Source: RHKX01 sp963826475 (GTDB lineage: Bacteria; Actinomycetota; Thermoleophilia; Solirubrobacterales; 70-9). From it: a stretch of 64,000 nucleotides of DNA. The notes below the pieces were generated by a model that had not been told where the DNA came from, ran no database searches, and saw nothing but the letters and a program-made list of their open reading frames with translations. The stretch is taken from NCBI GenBank assembly GCA_963826475.1, contig CAWGXC010000003.1:806001-870000 (forward strand), in the 5' to 3' direction. Shown piece by piece: positions 33,867-42,783 of the stretch (the first letter of the stretch is position 1; every line of letters starts with the position of its first letter). Position numbers and translations under genes: made by a program.

Positions 33867-35774
33867 CTAGCCGAGGGCCTTTGCGCAGTCGACGTCGCCC
33901 GAGGCATCGGGCAGCAGGAGCGTCGAGCTCGCCGATCCGTTGGCCCTGCGCCACAGGGTCACGCCGGCGGCCTCGTCGACCCGCACCAGGCCGAGGTAGG
34001 GGGCCGCGCTCGCGCCTTCGGTCGTGATCACGAAGTGGAAGGCGTTGGGGGCCCGCTCGCTTCCGTCCGCTTCGTCGCTCGCCGCGACGCACGTGGCGGA
34101 GGCGTCGCGGAGCTCCCAGCCGTAGAACTCCTGACCGTGCTCGTCGGCGAGCACCGACGCCGATGCGAGCAGCAGTACGGGCTGGCCGGCGAACTGATCG
34201 CTGAGCTCGCCGACGCCGGCGCTGTAGTCGCGTGGCCCGACCGGCGCGTTGGCGAGCGCAAGGGCACCCGAGAGCCCGGCCCCGGCGACGAAGGCGAGCG
34301 CGAGAGCTGCCCTGATCAACCCGTTGCGACCGGGTCCGGTGCCGGGCCGGAGCGGTTCGAGCAGGCCCTTGGCCGCGACCAGCATCACAACCGGAGCGAG
34401 CATCTCGAGCGCCTTCGCCGTCGTGTAAGGCGTGCTTGCGATCCTCGCGCCCAGCCAGATGGCCGCAGCCGCCGCGAGTGCAGCCAGAAGCGCGGTCTCC
34501 CCGCGACGTGCCGCTGCGGCTACCCCGATCGCGAGGGCGACGGCGCCGAGCAGCGCGCCCAGATAGAAGACCGCGGCCGGGATCGCCCCGTCCCCGGGAG
34601 CCACGCGGAAGTCGCCGCTCGGCCAGATCCCGAACGCCTCGAGCGGGCTGATCTGCCCGAAGAGGTTGCCGAGGGAGTTGTCGAACTTCGGCTCCCTGGA
34701 GGTCTTCGCCCCTCCCCCGCCCTTGGACCCGGAGCCGCCGCCCTCGGAACCCGCGGTCGCCGTTGCGTCGGAAACCGTGCCGACGCTGCCGCCGAAGTCG
34801 ATGATCCGGTCGAGCTCGGGCGCGGCGAGCAGGACGAGCACGATCGCCCCGGCCGCCGCGTGGGGCAGAGCGGCGCGCACGAGCTCCCTCCCCCGCTCCC
34901 GGTGGACGACGAGCGCGACGACGGCCCACACCCCGAGCGCCCCGAGCGGCCAGGCCAGCCCCGGCGCGCTGTAGGCGTAGAGGGTTCCCGCGCAGAGGAC
35001 CGCGCCGGGAATCGCGGCCGACCATCCGCGCGGCGCCGCGACGACGGCTCTCGGGAGGTCGGCGAGCCAGAGGACGAAGCCGAGCAGGAATGCCATCTCG
35101 AAGAGCTCCTTGAACGAGCCCTGAGCCAGGTAGGAGGAGGCGAGATAGGCGAAGGCCGTGAGCCCCGCGACGAGCGTCGCCCGCCGGCGAGGCCAGTCGG
35201 GGACGCTCGCGAGGGCGGTGAGGGCCACGATGACCGGCGCCGCGATCGTGATCCCGCTGAAGGAGGTGGCGAGATTGCCGCTGATCTCGCCGGTCGCGGC
35301 GGCCAGAGCGTGTGGGCCGAGCGGATATCCCTGGGCGTAGGTTCCCGGCAGCGCCGAGGTCGGATCGGCGAGCCAGCCGGCCGCGAACAGATGCTGTGAC
35401 ATGTCGACGTTGAAGCCGGTGCCGAGCACCCCGAAGTGGCCCTCTGCGACGAACGGGATCGCGACGGCGAGCAAGGCGAGCGCGGCGGCGGGCGCACCGC
35501 GCCGCAGATCGGCCGTGAGGCCGTCGAGCAGATGGATCGCAAGCGCGGCCCCCAGCACCGATGCGACGGCGAGCACGATCAGCGCGGTCAGCCCATGCCC
35601 CGGGAGGCGAACCGCCCACCACGCAAGCAGCGTCGCCGCCGCCAGCCCGACAGCTGGTGCGGTCCAGGACCAGCGCCGCCATCCGCAGGCAGCCAGGATT
35701 CCGCCGCCGATCGTCGTCGACGCGCCGATCACGATCAACGCCGCGGCGTACGTCTCGAGCGCGCCGCTCAGCAC
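33867..35774 (-). CDS. Large multi-pass membrane protein of unknown function, GT-C-like topology
   Basis: A 635-residue integral membrane protein. The first 480 residues hold about 12 hydrophobic helices with short loops; one longer loop (about 300-360) is Gly/Ser/Lys-rich (GGGSGSKGGGGAKTSREPKFD). The final 130 residues form a soluble extracytoplasmic domain (AGVGELSDQFAGQPVLLLAS, then EFYGWELRDAS). The architecture, many helices plus a C-terminal outside domain, resembles GT-C glycosyltransferases, and FNVDMSQHLFAAGWLADPTS in the first loop contains an Asp that could be catalytic. I do not recognise the family with certainty. Start GTG 35774. Confidence 0.65.
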   Translation of the reverse strand: MLSGALETYAAALIVIGASTTIGGGILAACGWRRWSWTAPAVGLAAATLLAWWAVRLPGHGLTALIVLAVASVLGAALAIHLLDGLTADLRRGAPAAALALLAVAIPFVAEGHFGVLGTGFNVDMSQHLFAAGWLADPTSALPGTYAQGYPLGPHALAAATGEISGNLATSFSGITIAAPVIVALTALASVPDWPRRRATLVAGLTAFAYLASSYLAQGSFKELFEMAFLLGFVLWLADLPRAVVAAPRGWSAAIPGAVLCAGTLYAYSAPGLAWPLGALGVWAVVALVVHRERGRELVRAALPHAAAGAIVLVLLAAPELDRIIDFGGSVGTVSDATATAGSEGGGSGSKGGGGAKTSREPKFDNSLGNLFGQISPLEAFGIWPSGDFRVAPGDGAIPAAVFYLGALLGAVALAIGVAAAARRGETALLAALAAAAAIWLGARIASTPYTTAKALEMLAPVVMLVAAKGLLEPLRPGTGPGRNGLIRAALALAFVAGAGLSGALALANAPVGPRDYSAGVGELSDQFAGQPVLLLASASVLADEHGQEFYGWELRDASATCVAASDEADGSERAPNAFHFVITTEGASAAPYLGLVRVDEAAGVTLWRRANGSASSTLLLPDASGDVDCAKALG

Positions 35775-35793
35775 CCTCCGCCTCCGGGGGCGC

Positions 35794-36090
35794 TCAGCTG
35801 GAGCGCGGCGCGGGGTTGGCCTCGGCCCAGAAGACGATCTGCTCCGAGCCGGCCACGGTCTCGCCGTCGTCGAGCGTGAGCACTGGGACGTCGACGCTTC
35901 CCGTCAGTTCCTTGGCGGCCCTGCGCCCACTCGTCCGGTTGAAGATCGAGGGGAGCTTGTTCCACCCGAAAGCGTGCTTGACCTCCGGGTCGTAGCCGGC
36001 ATCGAGCAGCGCCTTGTGCGCGATCCCGCAGGGATGGTCTCCCAACACGGGGTGCTTGAGGCGGGTGTCCCAGCAGACGTAGAGGCGCAT
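35794..36090 (-). CDS. Glutaredoxin/GST N-terminal-domain-like protein
   Basis: A 98-residue thioredoxin-fold protein that matches only the N-terminal domain of glutathione S-transferases: first strand MRLYVCWDT, helix start HPCGIAHKALLDAGYDPEVK, and the cis-Pro and ligand-binding turn VPVLTLDDGETVAGSEQIV. The usual CPxC pair is absent; Cys6 and Cys21 are further apart, so redox activity is doubtful. No all-helical C-terminal GST domain follows, and the protein ends soon after (FWAEANPAPRSS). It is separated by 19 bases from the membrane-protein gene downstream and may be in the same transcript. Confidence 0.72.
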   Translation of the reverse strand: MRLYVCWDTRLKHPVLGDHPCGIAHKALLDAGYDPEVKHAFGWNKLPSIFNRTSGRRAAKELTGSVDVPVLTLDDGETVAGSEQIVFWAEANPAPRSS

Positions 36091-36129
36091 CCCGGCGCAG
36101 TCTAAGCGGCACGGCCCGCGCGTGATGCT

Positions 36130-36158
36130 TTGACCGGCTCAGCACGGGCCGGTAAGCT
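36130..36158 (+). promoter_or_regulatory. Promoter of the terC-family gene
   Basis: TTGACC (36130-36135) and TAAGCT (36153-36158) are separated by exactly 17 bases. Transcription would begin near 36165, at the first base of the predicted manganese riboswitch, which supports both calls. Confidence 0.65.
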
Positions 36159-36163
36159 CCCCG

Positions 36164-36262
36164 GCGACTGGAAGGGAAGTAGTTCCAACACGGTCGTCGT
36201 CAGCACGGAACCAAGGTTCCCGGCGGCCGTGGCCCATGAGGCGAACAAAACCTTCGCGCTAT
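36164..36262 (+). ncRNA. Probable yybP-ykoY manganese riboswitch
   Basis: The leader has the class landmarks in order: GGAAGGGAAGTAG (36170-36182), GGTCGTCGTCAGCACGG (36192-36208), a GGAACC/GGTTCC hairpin, GGCGGCCGTGGCCC, and the closing GGCGAACAAAACCTTCGC stem (36240-36257). The yybP-ykoY aptamer senses Mn2+ and commonly precedes TerC/Alx and MntP transporters, which fits the gene that begins 25 bases later. I identified it by memory of the consensus; a covariance-model search would settle it. Confidence 0.8.
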
Positions 36263-36287
36263 CAAGCACGAAAGGAACCGTTCGCCC

Positions 36288-37247
36288 ATGTTCTCCCCCT
36301 CCCCTGAGGCCCTCGGATGGATCGGCCTGATCCTCGCCATCGGAGTCCTGTTGGCCATCGACCTGCGCGTGATGAGCGGGCGCGATGGCGTGATGACACC
36401 CAGCTTCGCGGTCAAGGCCAGCATCTTCTGGATCGCGCTCTCGTTCGCCTTCGCCGGCGTGCTCTGGCTCACGTCGGGGTCAACCGACGCGTCGACCTAT
36501 ATCGCCGGCTACCTCGTCGAGAAGTCGCTGTCGCTCGACAACGTCTTCGTCTTCCTGCTGCTGCTCGGCGCCTTCGGCATCGCTGACGACGACCGCCACC
36601 GGTTGCTGACGTACGGGATCGTCGGCGCGCTGGTCCTGCGCGGCGTCTTCATCGTCGCCGGCGCTGCGGCCCTCGGCGCGTTCAGCTGGCTCAACCTCGT
36701 CTTCGCCGCTGTCCTGATCTGGACCGGCTGGCGCCTGTGGCAGCACCGCCACGATCACGGCAGCGAGAAGGAGATGGTCGAGGGCATTCGCGACCGGCTG
36801 CCGATCGGCACCGAGAACCACGGCCAGAAGCTCGTCGCTCGCGAGAAGGGCGAGCGGATTCTGACCGCGGGAGGTGCCGCACTCGTCGGGCTCATCCTGG
36901 TGGACATCCTCTTCGCGGTCGACTCCGTGCCGGCGATCCTCGCGATCACCGATGACGCCTTCATCGTCTTCGCCGCCAACGCGTTCGCTCTGATGGGGCT
37001 GCGTCCGCTCTTCTTCCTCGTCGCCGACCTCGTCGCGCGGCTCTACTACCTGAAGTCCGCGCTGGCGGTATTGCTGGTCGTGATCGGCGCCAAGATGGCG
37101 GCCTCGCACTGGGTGGGCAAGATCGGCCCCGAGATCACGCTGCCCGCGATCGCGCTGGTGCTGGGCGTCGGCGTCGTGGCGTCGCTCGTCCGCAAGCGCC
37201 GGGGTGGGGACGACGGCGCGGCAACCGGCTCCCCGCAGCCCGCCTAG
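36288..37247 (+). CDS. TerC/Alx-family integral membrane protein (probable Mn2+ exporter)
   Basis: A 319-residue membrane protein with about nine helices. The TerC signature is complete: VEKSLSLDNVFVFLLLLGAF and the second acidic segment ILFAVDSVPAILAITDDAF, plus ALMGLRPLFFLVADL. Alx/TerC proteins export manganese or help load Mn into secreted proteins; tellurium resistance is a historical label. The upstream manganese riboswitch strongly supports the metal role. A ribosome site AAAGGA lies 11 bases before ATG 36288. Its TAG stop is read as TAG on the other strand too, shared with the convergent acyl-CoA dehydrogenase (CTAG at 37244-37247). Confidence 0.9.
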   Translation: MFSPSPEALGWIGLILAIGVLLAIDLRVMSGRDGVMTPSFAVKASIFWIALSFAFAGVLWLTSGSTDASTYIAGYLVEKSLSLDNVFVFLLLLGAFGIADDDRHRLLTYGIVGALVLRGVFIVAGAAALGAFSWLNLVFAAVLIWTGWRLWQHRHDHGSEKEMVEGIRDRLPIGTENHGQKLVAREKGERILTAGGAALVGLILVDILFAVDSVPAILAITDDAFIVFAANAFALMGLRPLFFLVADLVARLYYLKSALAVLLVVIGAKMAASHWVGKIGPEITLPAIALVLGVGVVASLVRKRRGGDDGAATGSPQPA

Positions 37248-38404
37248 CCCCTCGAGAGGGAGCGCGCGATCACGACCCGTTGAATCTCGTTCGTGCCCTC
37301 GTAGATCTGGGTGATCTTGGCGTCACGCATCATTCGCTCCAGCGGATAGTCCTTGACGTAGCCGTAGCCACCGAGCACCTGGACCCCCTCGATCGTGACC
37401 TCCATCGCGACGTCGGAGGCGAACAGCTTCGCCATCGAGCTGTAACGGGCCAGATCGGGATCGCTGCGGTCCGCCTTGGAACACGCCGTGTAGAGGAGCT
37501 CGCGAGCTGCAGCAGTCTTCGTCGCCATGTCGGCGAGCTTGAACTGCAGCCCCTGCAGCTCGATTATCGGCTTGCCGAAGGCGATGCGCTCCTTGGCGTA
37601 CGCGACGGCGTAGTCGGTTGCCCCCTGCGCGATCCCCACTGCCTGCGCGGCGGCCCCGAGCCTGGTGCGCTCGAGCGTGCCGAGTGCGACCGACAGTCCC
37701 CGGCCGACCTCGCCGATCAGATTGGCGGCGGGAACGCGGACGTCGTCGAAGACCGGCGACCCCGTCGGCGAGCCCTTGATCCCGAGCTTGCGCTCGAGAT
37801 TGGCGATCGAGAAGCCCGGTCGGTCCTTCTCGACAACGAACGCCGAGATTCGCCGTGTCTCTCGATCGGTTACGGCGAAGACGACATAGAAGTCCGCGAT
37901 CGAGGCGTTGGTGATCCAGTTCTTGGAGCCGTTGATGACCCACTCGTCGCCGTCCTTGACGGCGGTGGTGCGCATCGAAGCCGGGTCGGAGCCGGCCTCC
38001 GGCTCGCTCAGCGCAAATGCCGGCGACCACTCGCCGCTGGCGCACTTCGGCAGGAACCGCTGCTTGAGATCGTCGGTGCCGAAGAGCTGGATCGGCAGCG
38101 TGCCGAGCTCCTGCACCATCAAGATCAGCGCGCTCGAGGCGCAGACGCGGGCGATCTCCTCGACGGCGATCTGCTGCATCAGCGTGCCGGTGCCGGTGCC
38201 GCCGTACTCGGGCTCGAACGGGAGCCCGAGGACGTCATGGGAGGCGAGCAACTCGCGGACGTCCCACGGGTATTCGCCCTTCTCGTCGATCTCGGCCGCG
38301 CGCGGGGCGATCTGCTCCTGGGCGAGACGGTGGACGAGGTCTCGGAAGTCGCGGAGCTCTTCGGGGACCTCGTAGACCCCGGCTCCGATCTCTGCAGCGC
38401 TCAT
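37244..38404 (-). CDS. Acyl-CoA dehydrogenase
   Basis: A 386-residue FAD enzyme that introduces an alpha-beta double bond into acyl-CoA. Marks: FALSEPEAGSDPASMRT (FAD and substrate contact), WVINGSKNWITNASIADFYV, the GYGYVKDYPLERMMRDAKI segment, and the catalytic Glu in QIYEGTNEIQR near the C-terminus, as in short-chain and branched-chain enzymes. No electron-transfer flavoprotein or thiolase gene is nearby. It begins 10 bases downstream of the metallophosphoesterase stop on the same strand and ends in the four-base overlap with the terC-family gene. Confidence 0.93.
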   Translation of the reverse strand: MSAAEIGAGVYEVPEELRDFRDLVHRLAQEQIAPRAAEIDEKGEYPWDVRELLASHDVLGLPFEPEYGGTGTGTLMQQIAVEEIARVCASSALILMVQELGTLPIQLFGTDDLKQRFLPKCASGEWSPAFALSEPEAGSDPASMRTTAVKDGDEWVINGSKNWITNASIADFYVVFAVTDRETRRISAFVVEKDRPGFSIANLERKLGIKGSPTGSPVFDDVRVPAANLIGEVGRGLSVALGTLERTRLGAAAQAVGIAQGATDYAVAYAKERIAFGKPIIELQGLQFKLADMATKTAAARELLYTACSKADRSDPDLARYSSMAKLFASDVAMEVTIEGVQVLGGYGYVKDYPLERMMRDAKITQIYEGTNEIQRVVIARSLSRG

Positions 38405-38414
38405 GGAGGGCAGC

Positions 38415-41400
38415 TTATTCTGGGCACCGCTCCGTGATCAGCCTTCGCGTCTCGCTGGCGTTTCGCCTGGTTCGTCTCACCTTGCGCCGGGTCCTCCGAA
38501 CCTTCTTCTTCGCCCGGTATTCCCTCGCCGGCTCGTCGGCAAGTCTCACCTGCTTCAGCTCGCTTTTGACCTTGCGGAGCCTCTCAGTCAGCCTGCCAAG
38601 CCTCTTGCGCTCGCGCTGCAACCTCGATTCGAGGGTAGAGCAGCGCGGAACCACGTCGATCGTGAACCTCCGGACGACGGCGACCCCTTCGTTACCCGCA
38701 GGGTCCACCGCCCTCACGCTCAAGCTGTGGGTCCCATTGGAGAGCGGCCCAAGGGTGGTCGGCGATTCGCAGGGTGCGAAGTTCACCGCCTTGACCCTGC
38801 ACTCGAAAGTGGAGCCGGCTTCGCTGGAGGTGAACTCGAACGTCGGGGTCGAAGTCGTCGTGATCGTCCCGCTCGGGCCGGAGGTGATCGTGGTCGTCGG
38901 GGCGACGGTGTCAACGCCGAAGGTCCGAGCCGCGGCGGTCCCGGTGTTGCCTGTCCTGTCGGTCGCCCTCACCAAGAAGATGTGGGGTCCGTCAGTGAGG
39001 GAGTCGAAGGTCTTCGGCGAGCTGCAGGCGGTGTAGTTGGCGCCGTCGAGCTTGCATTGGAACGTGGCGCCGGACTCGGAGCTGAAGGTGAAGGTTTGAA
39101 TGTTCCCATTGGTTTCGGATCCCTCCGCCGGGCCGGAGGTGATCGTCGTCGGCGGCGGCGTCGTGTCGACCGTGAAGGTCCGGGTCGCGGGGGAGCCGGT
39201 GTTGGTGGCCGAGTCGGTTGCCCGGACCGAGAAGGTGTGGGAGCCCTCGGCGAGCGAGCCGTAGCTCTTCGGTGAGGTGCAGTTCGCGTAGGCGGCCCCG
39301 TCGAGCTTGCATTCGAACGTGGCGCCGGACTCTGAGCTGAAGGCGAAGCTGGCCGAGTTGGTCGCGATCGTTCCGCTCGGGCCGGAGGTGATCGTCGTCG
39401 TCGGGGGCGACGGTGTCGACCGTGAAGGTCCGGGTCGCGGCGGAGCCGGTGTTGGTGGCGGAGTCGGTTGCCCGGACCGAGAAGGTGTGGGAGCCCTCGG
39501 CGAGGGAGCCGTAGCTCTTCGGCGAGGTGCAGTTCGCGTAGGCGGCGCCGTCGAGCTTGCATTCGAACTGGCGCCGGACTCTGAGCTGAAGGCGAAGTTG
39601 GGCCGAGTTGGTCTGATCGTTCCGCTCGGGCCGGAGGTGATCGTCGTCGTCGGGGCGACGGTGTCAACGGTGAAGCTGCGGCTCGCGGGGGAGCCGGTGT
39701 TGGTGGCCGAGTCGGTTGCCCGGACCGAGAAGGTGTGGGAGCCCTCGGCGAGCGAGCCGTAGCTCTTCGGCGAGGTGCAGTTCGCGTAGGCGGCGCCGTC
39801 GAGCTTGCATTCGAACGTGGCGCCGGACTCTGAGCTGAAGGCGAAGCTGGCCGAGTTGGTCGCGATCGTTCCGCTCGGGCCGGAGGTGATCGTCGTCGTC
39901 GGCGGCGACGGTGTCGACCGTGAAGGTCCGGGTCGCGGCGGAGCCGGTGTTGGTGGCCGAGTCGGTTGCCCGGACCGAGAAGGTGTGGGAGCCCTCGGCG
40001 AGGGAGCCGTAGCTCTTCGGCGAGGTGCAGTTCGCGTAGGCGGCGCCGTCGAGCTTGCATTCGAAGCTGGCGCCGGACTCTGAGCTGAAGGCGAAGTTGG
40101 CCGAGTTGGTCGCGATCGTTCCGCTCGGGCCGGAGGTGATCGTCGTCGTCGGGGCGACGGTGTCGACCGTGAAGGTCCGGGTCGCGGCGGAGCCGGTGTT
40201 GGTGGCGGAGTCGGTTGCCCGGACCGAGAAGGTGTGGGAGCCCTCGGCGAGCGAGCCGTAGCTCTTCGGCGAGGTGCAGTTCGCGTAGGCGCCGCCGTCG
40301 AGCTTGCATTCGAAGCTGGCGCCGGACTCTGAGCTGAAGGCGAATTGGGCCGAGTTGTGGTGATCGTTCCGCTCGGGCCGGAGGTGATCGTCGTCGTCGG
40401 AGGGGCCGGCGTGGTGAACGTCTTGTCTGACCCCGTGCTCGTACCCAGCGAATTGGTGGCGACCACCCGATAGTGATAGGTCGTTCCCGGCGCCAGATTG
40501 CTGAGGTTTGCGGAGACCGCCTGAGGGTCGCCCCCGGATCCAGCCGACGTCGAAGCGCTCTGGGCTCCGTATTGGCTCGTCGTCCCGTACTCGAAGTAGT
40601 AGGTCGCTGCGTCGCCGTTCGGATCGACGGTGCCGGCGAGAGTTGCGACGTTGCGCCCGACACCGCTGGCGGCGCCGGTGCTCACCGAAGGCTTCGTCTT
40701 GCAGTCGACGGACCCGGAGTCGAGCACGCCCCCACCCAGCTTCATCATCGAGAAGTCCGCGCTGCCGGGGTCGAGCACCAGCTTCATCGCCCCGAAGTCG
40801 GTGTCATTTGAGGCCGCGAGCCGAGAGTCGGTCCCCGTGAAGGTGTGGTGCTCGTCCCCCTCACCGCCGGTGCCGACGACGAATTCGGTGATGCCGTCGA
40901 TCGGGCTCAGACGCTGATAGTTGTGAGCGTGCCCGTTCAGGACGATCGAGGCGTGGCCGGTGAGTGTCTGCCAGAGGCCGGCGCTCTTGGGGTCGTCGCC
41001 GACCGAATGGGTCGAGTCGACCCGTGAGGGGGCCGAGTAAAGCGGGCGGTGCCAGTAGGCGAGCGTGCAGGTCCCAGGGTGGCTTGCCAGATCGGTCCGG
41101 AGCCAGGCGACCTGAGCAGATCCCAGCCCGCCCGATTCCTGGGTGTTGAGGCTGATCACATGCCAGCCACCGATGTCGAAGGAGTAGTAGTGAGGGGAGC
41201 TGAATCCTGGACCCCAATAAGCGTCGTAGCCGGGCGCGTCGTTGGTGCTGCTCCTCCACTCGTGGTCGCCCGGTGTCGGATATGACTTGTTCTTATAGGC
41301 GCCGTAGGCCGTGTCGTAGTAGCTATTGAACTCGGCGAGCGTGCCGGTGTCGTAGACGTCGCCGAGATAGAGGAAGGCATCGAGCGGGCCTTGCCCGATC

Positions 41401-41546
41401 ATCGCGCCGACCTGATCGTCGGTCGGCCCGGCAGCTGCGCCGTCGCCGACCGCCCAGATCGTGCTCGAAGCCTGCGCGGAAGCGGGCAGCGCGACGACCG
41501 CGACGAGCGTCGCGGCCCATAGCACGAGCTTTGCCCGAAACGTCAC
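38415..41546 (-). CDS. Secreted metallophosphoesterase with FnIII domain and Ig-like repeats (frame-disturbed)
   Basis: A 1043-codon open frame. Residues 1-26 are a signal peptide (LVLWAATLVAVVALPASAQA). Residues about 27-290 form a calcineurin-like phosphoesterase: DGAAAG, YLGDVYDTG, PGDHEW, LAYWHRPLY and NGHAHNYQRL give the metal ligands. A fibronectin-III domain follows (about 300-385, YYFEYGTTSQYG). Then come seven Cys-pair Ig-like repeats (FECKLDG...CTSPKSYGSL) and a basic helical tail. Within repeats E, D and B the open frame slips, giving Pro/Arg/Ser-rich nonsense instead of the repeat, then returns; the net frame is preserved. Start GTG 41546 has GAAAGGA upstream. Either the assembly has small indels here or the gene is damaged without a stop. 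Confidence 0.75.
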   Translation of the reverse strand: MTFRAKLVLWAATLVAVVALPASAQASSTIWAVGDGAAAGPTDDQVGAMIGQGPLDAFLYLGDVYDTGTLAEFNSYYDTAYGAYKNKSYPTPGDHEWRSSTNDAPGYDAYWGPGFSSPHYYSFDIGGWHVISLNTQESGGLGSAQVAWLRTDLASHPGTCTLAYWHRPLYSAPSRVDSTHSVGDDPKSAGLWQTLTGHASIVLNGHAHNYQRLSPIDGITEFVVGTGGEGDEHHTFTGTDSRLAASNDTDFGAMKLVLDPGSADFSMMKLGGGVLDSGSVDCKTKPSVSTGAASGVGRNVATLAGTVDPNGDAATYYFEYGTTSQYGAQSASTSAGSGGDPQAVSANLSNLAPGTTYHYRVVATNSLGTSTGSDKTFTTPAPPTTTITSGPSGTITTTRPNSPSAQSPAPASNASSTAAPTRTAPRRRATARSPRAPTPSRSGQPTPPPTPAPPRPGPSRSTPSPRRRRSPPARAERSRPTRPTSPSAQSPAPASNASSTAPPTRTAPRRRATAPSPRAPTPSRSGQPTRPPTPAPPRPGPSRSTPSPPTTTITSGPSGTIATNSASFAFSSESGATFECKLDGAAYANCTSPKSYGSLAEGSHTFSVRATDSATNTGSPASRSFTVDTVAPTTTITSGPSGTIRPTRPNFAFSSESGASSNASSTAPPTRTAPRRRATAPSPRAPTPSRSGQPTPPPTPAPPRPGPSRSTPSPPTTTITSGPSGTIATNSASFAFSSESGATFECKLDGAAYANCTSPKSYGSLAEGSHTFSVRATDSATNTGSPATRTFTVDTTPPPTTITSGPAEGSETNGNIQTFTFSSESGATFQCKLDGANYTACSSPKTFDSLTDGPHIFLVRATDRTGNTGTAAARTFGVDTVAPTTTITSGPSGTITTTSTPTFEFTSSEAGSTFECRVKAVNFAPCESPTTLGPLSNGTHSLSVRAVDPAGNEGVAVVRRFTIDVVPRCSTLESRLQRERKRLGRLTERLRKVKSELKQVRLADEPAREYRAKKKVRRTRRKVRRTRRNASETRRLITERCPE
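39139..40383 (-). repeat. Five near-identical 249-bp tandem repeats coding for Ig-like domains
   Basis: Units begin, in plus-strand coordinates, at 39139 (A), 39388 (B), 39637 (C), 39886 (D) and 40136 (E), ending at 40383. Lengths are 249, 249, 249, 250 and 248 bases. A and C read cleanly as 83-residue domains; B has four compensating single-base differences (for example GGGGG for GGGG, GAACT for GAACGT), D has one extra base and E one fewer. Two more divergent units lie at about 38640-39138. Confidence 0.9.
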
Positions 41547-41644
41547 GACACCATCATTCCTTTCGGCGACTCCGGCCACGCCCTTGAACCAGCGCGTGAT
41601 GTGTCGTCCGAAACGATACGAGTTCAGCGCCCGACCCCCGCTTG

Positions 41645-42736
41645 CTAGCCCGATCGGCGGCTGCTCCCCGGGAGCTCGATTCCGCGCGCCGCGGCAAGGG
41701 CGCGGGTCGCGAGTGGGCGCGCGTGCGCCCAGGTCGCCCATGCTGCCGCGCCGGCCGGCGTCGGCGCGAACGCGCGCAGGATCGAACGCTCGCGCACGAC
41801 ATCGGTCCACTGCAGCTTGTAGGGGTCGTCTGAGCCCACGAAGTCGAAGCCTCGGAGCCCCTGAGCGTAGGCCCACTCGATGGTCTCGAGCGCGATGATC
41901 TTGCCGGGTCCCTGCTTGCGGTACTCCTGCCGGTAGCCCCCCTTCAGGTCGAACAACACGCCTCCCTGCTCGAGACAGAGCTCGGCGGCGATGGCGCGGC
42001 CATCGAGTCGCAGGAAGATGAGTCGCAGCCAGCCACGATCCGCCGCCCACCGAGCGACGTCGGCGTAGAAATCGCGCGTCTGCGGCCGAGACGACATCGC
42101 GGAGCCCTCGGCCCCCTGCCAGCCCGCCGCCTCGACCTCGAAGCATTCCGCCAGCAGCGCCTCGAGCCGCTCGGATCCGTCTCGGACCTCAAACGTGAGC
42201 TCCCCTTCCGACTCCAGGCGCCGGCGACAGCGACGGATCTCCTTGAGCACGGAGCGACTTGGACGCCCCCGCTCGCGGAATTCCTCAATCGTTCCCTCCA
42301 ACGAGACGTAGGGCGAGCGCAGCTGCACATGCTCGAGCAGCCGGTGGCCCGCCTCGCGGGCGGCCTGCCGAATGGCGGCATCCGCACCCTCACCGGAGGG
42401 CACGGGGCGAAGCGAGATCATCGCCGTCCGAGGCGCGCGGAAAAGCGCCCCCATCAAGTGGGCGAGGGCATCCTCATCGACGGCGAGCGGCGAGAACATG
42501 GGCGAGTGCCAGTTCGCGGTCGCGGCGAGCGCGCCCCGACGCCGCTCGAGCGGCAGGACGGCGACCAGCTCGCCGTCCCGGCGCACGCAGAGCAGCTCCA
42601 GCCGGCCTCGTCCGAAGGCTCGCCACCACGCATCGATCCAGCCAGGGCGCAGCCAGGGCTCCGCCGACGCGCGCTCAGCGAGGTCTTCCCAGGGCTCGTG
42701 CAGGGCATCGATGGATCGCTCAACCGTCGCGTTCAT
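41645..42736 (-). CDS. GNAT-fold acetyltransferase, FemAB/BioF2-like, copy 3
   Basis: A 363-residue relative of the protein at 20181. Shared landmarks: EPWLRPGWIDAWWRAFGRG near the N-terminus, ANWHSPMFSPLAVDEDAL, SPYVSLEGTIEEF, GWLRLIFLRLDGRAIAAEL and GFDFVGSDDPYKLQW. The start is ATG 42736 (MNATVERS); codons further upstream overlap the divergent ATP-grasp gene. The 98-base gap to the metallophosphoesterase start on the same strand may contain that gene's promoter. Acyl donor and acceptor are unknown; association with surface-glycan genes is by position and family habit. Confidence 0.8.
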   Translation of the reverse strand: MNATVERSIDALHEPWEDLAERASAEPWLRPGWIDAWWRAFGRGRLELLCVRRDGELVAVLPLERRRGALAATANWHSPMFSPLAVDEDALAHLMGALFRAPRTAMISLRPVPSGEGADAAIRQAAREAGHRLLEHVQLRSPYVSLEGTIEEFRERGRPSRSVLKEIRRCRRRLESEGELTFEVRDGSERLEALLAECFEVEAAGWQGAEGSAMSSRPQTRDFYADVARWAADRGWLRLIFLRLDGRAIAAELCLEQGGVLFDLKGGYRQEYRKQGPGKIIALETIEWAYAQGLRGFDFVGSDDPYKLQWTDVVRERSILRAFAPTPAGAAAWATWAHARPLATRALAAARGIELPGSSRRSG

Positions 42737-42783
42737 TCGGGGAAAAGTACTTCGGCTCGAGGCCGATCCATATTCTGTGGCTC

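Noticed and set aside
39139..40383. CRISPR or satellite array
   Set aside because: The 249-bp units have no spacers and translate as protein domains, so they are coding repeats.
41547..42146. Upstream extension of the metallophosphoesterase frame
   Set aside because: It overlaps the GNAT gene on the same strand in another frame and precedes the signal peptide, which marks the true N-terminus near 41546.
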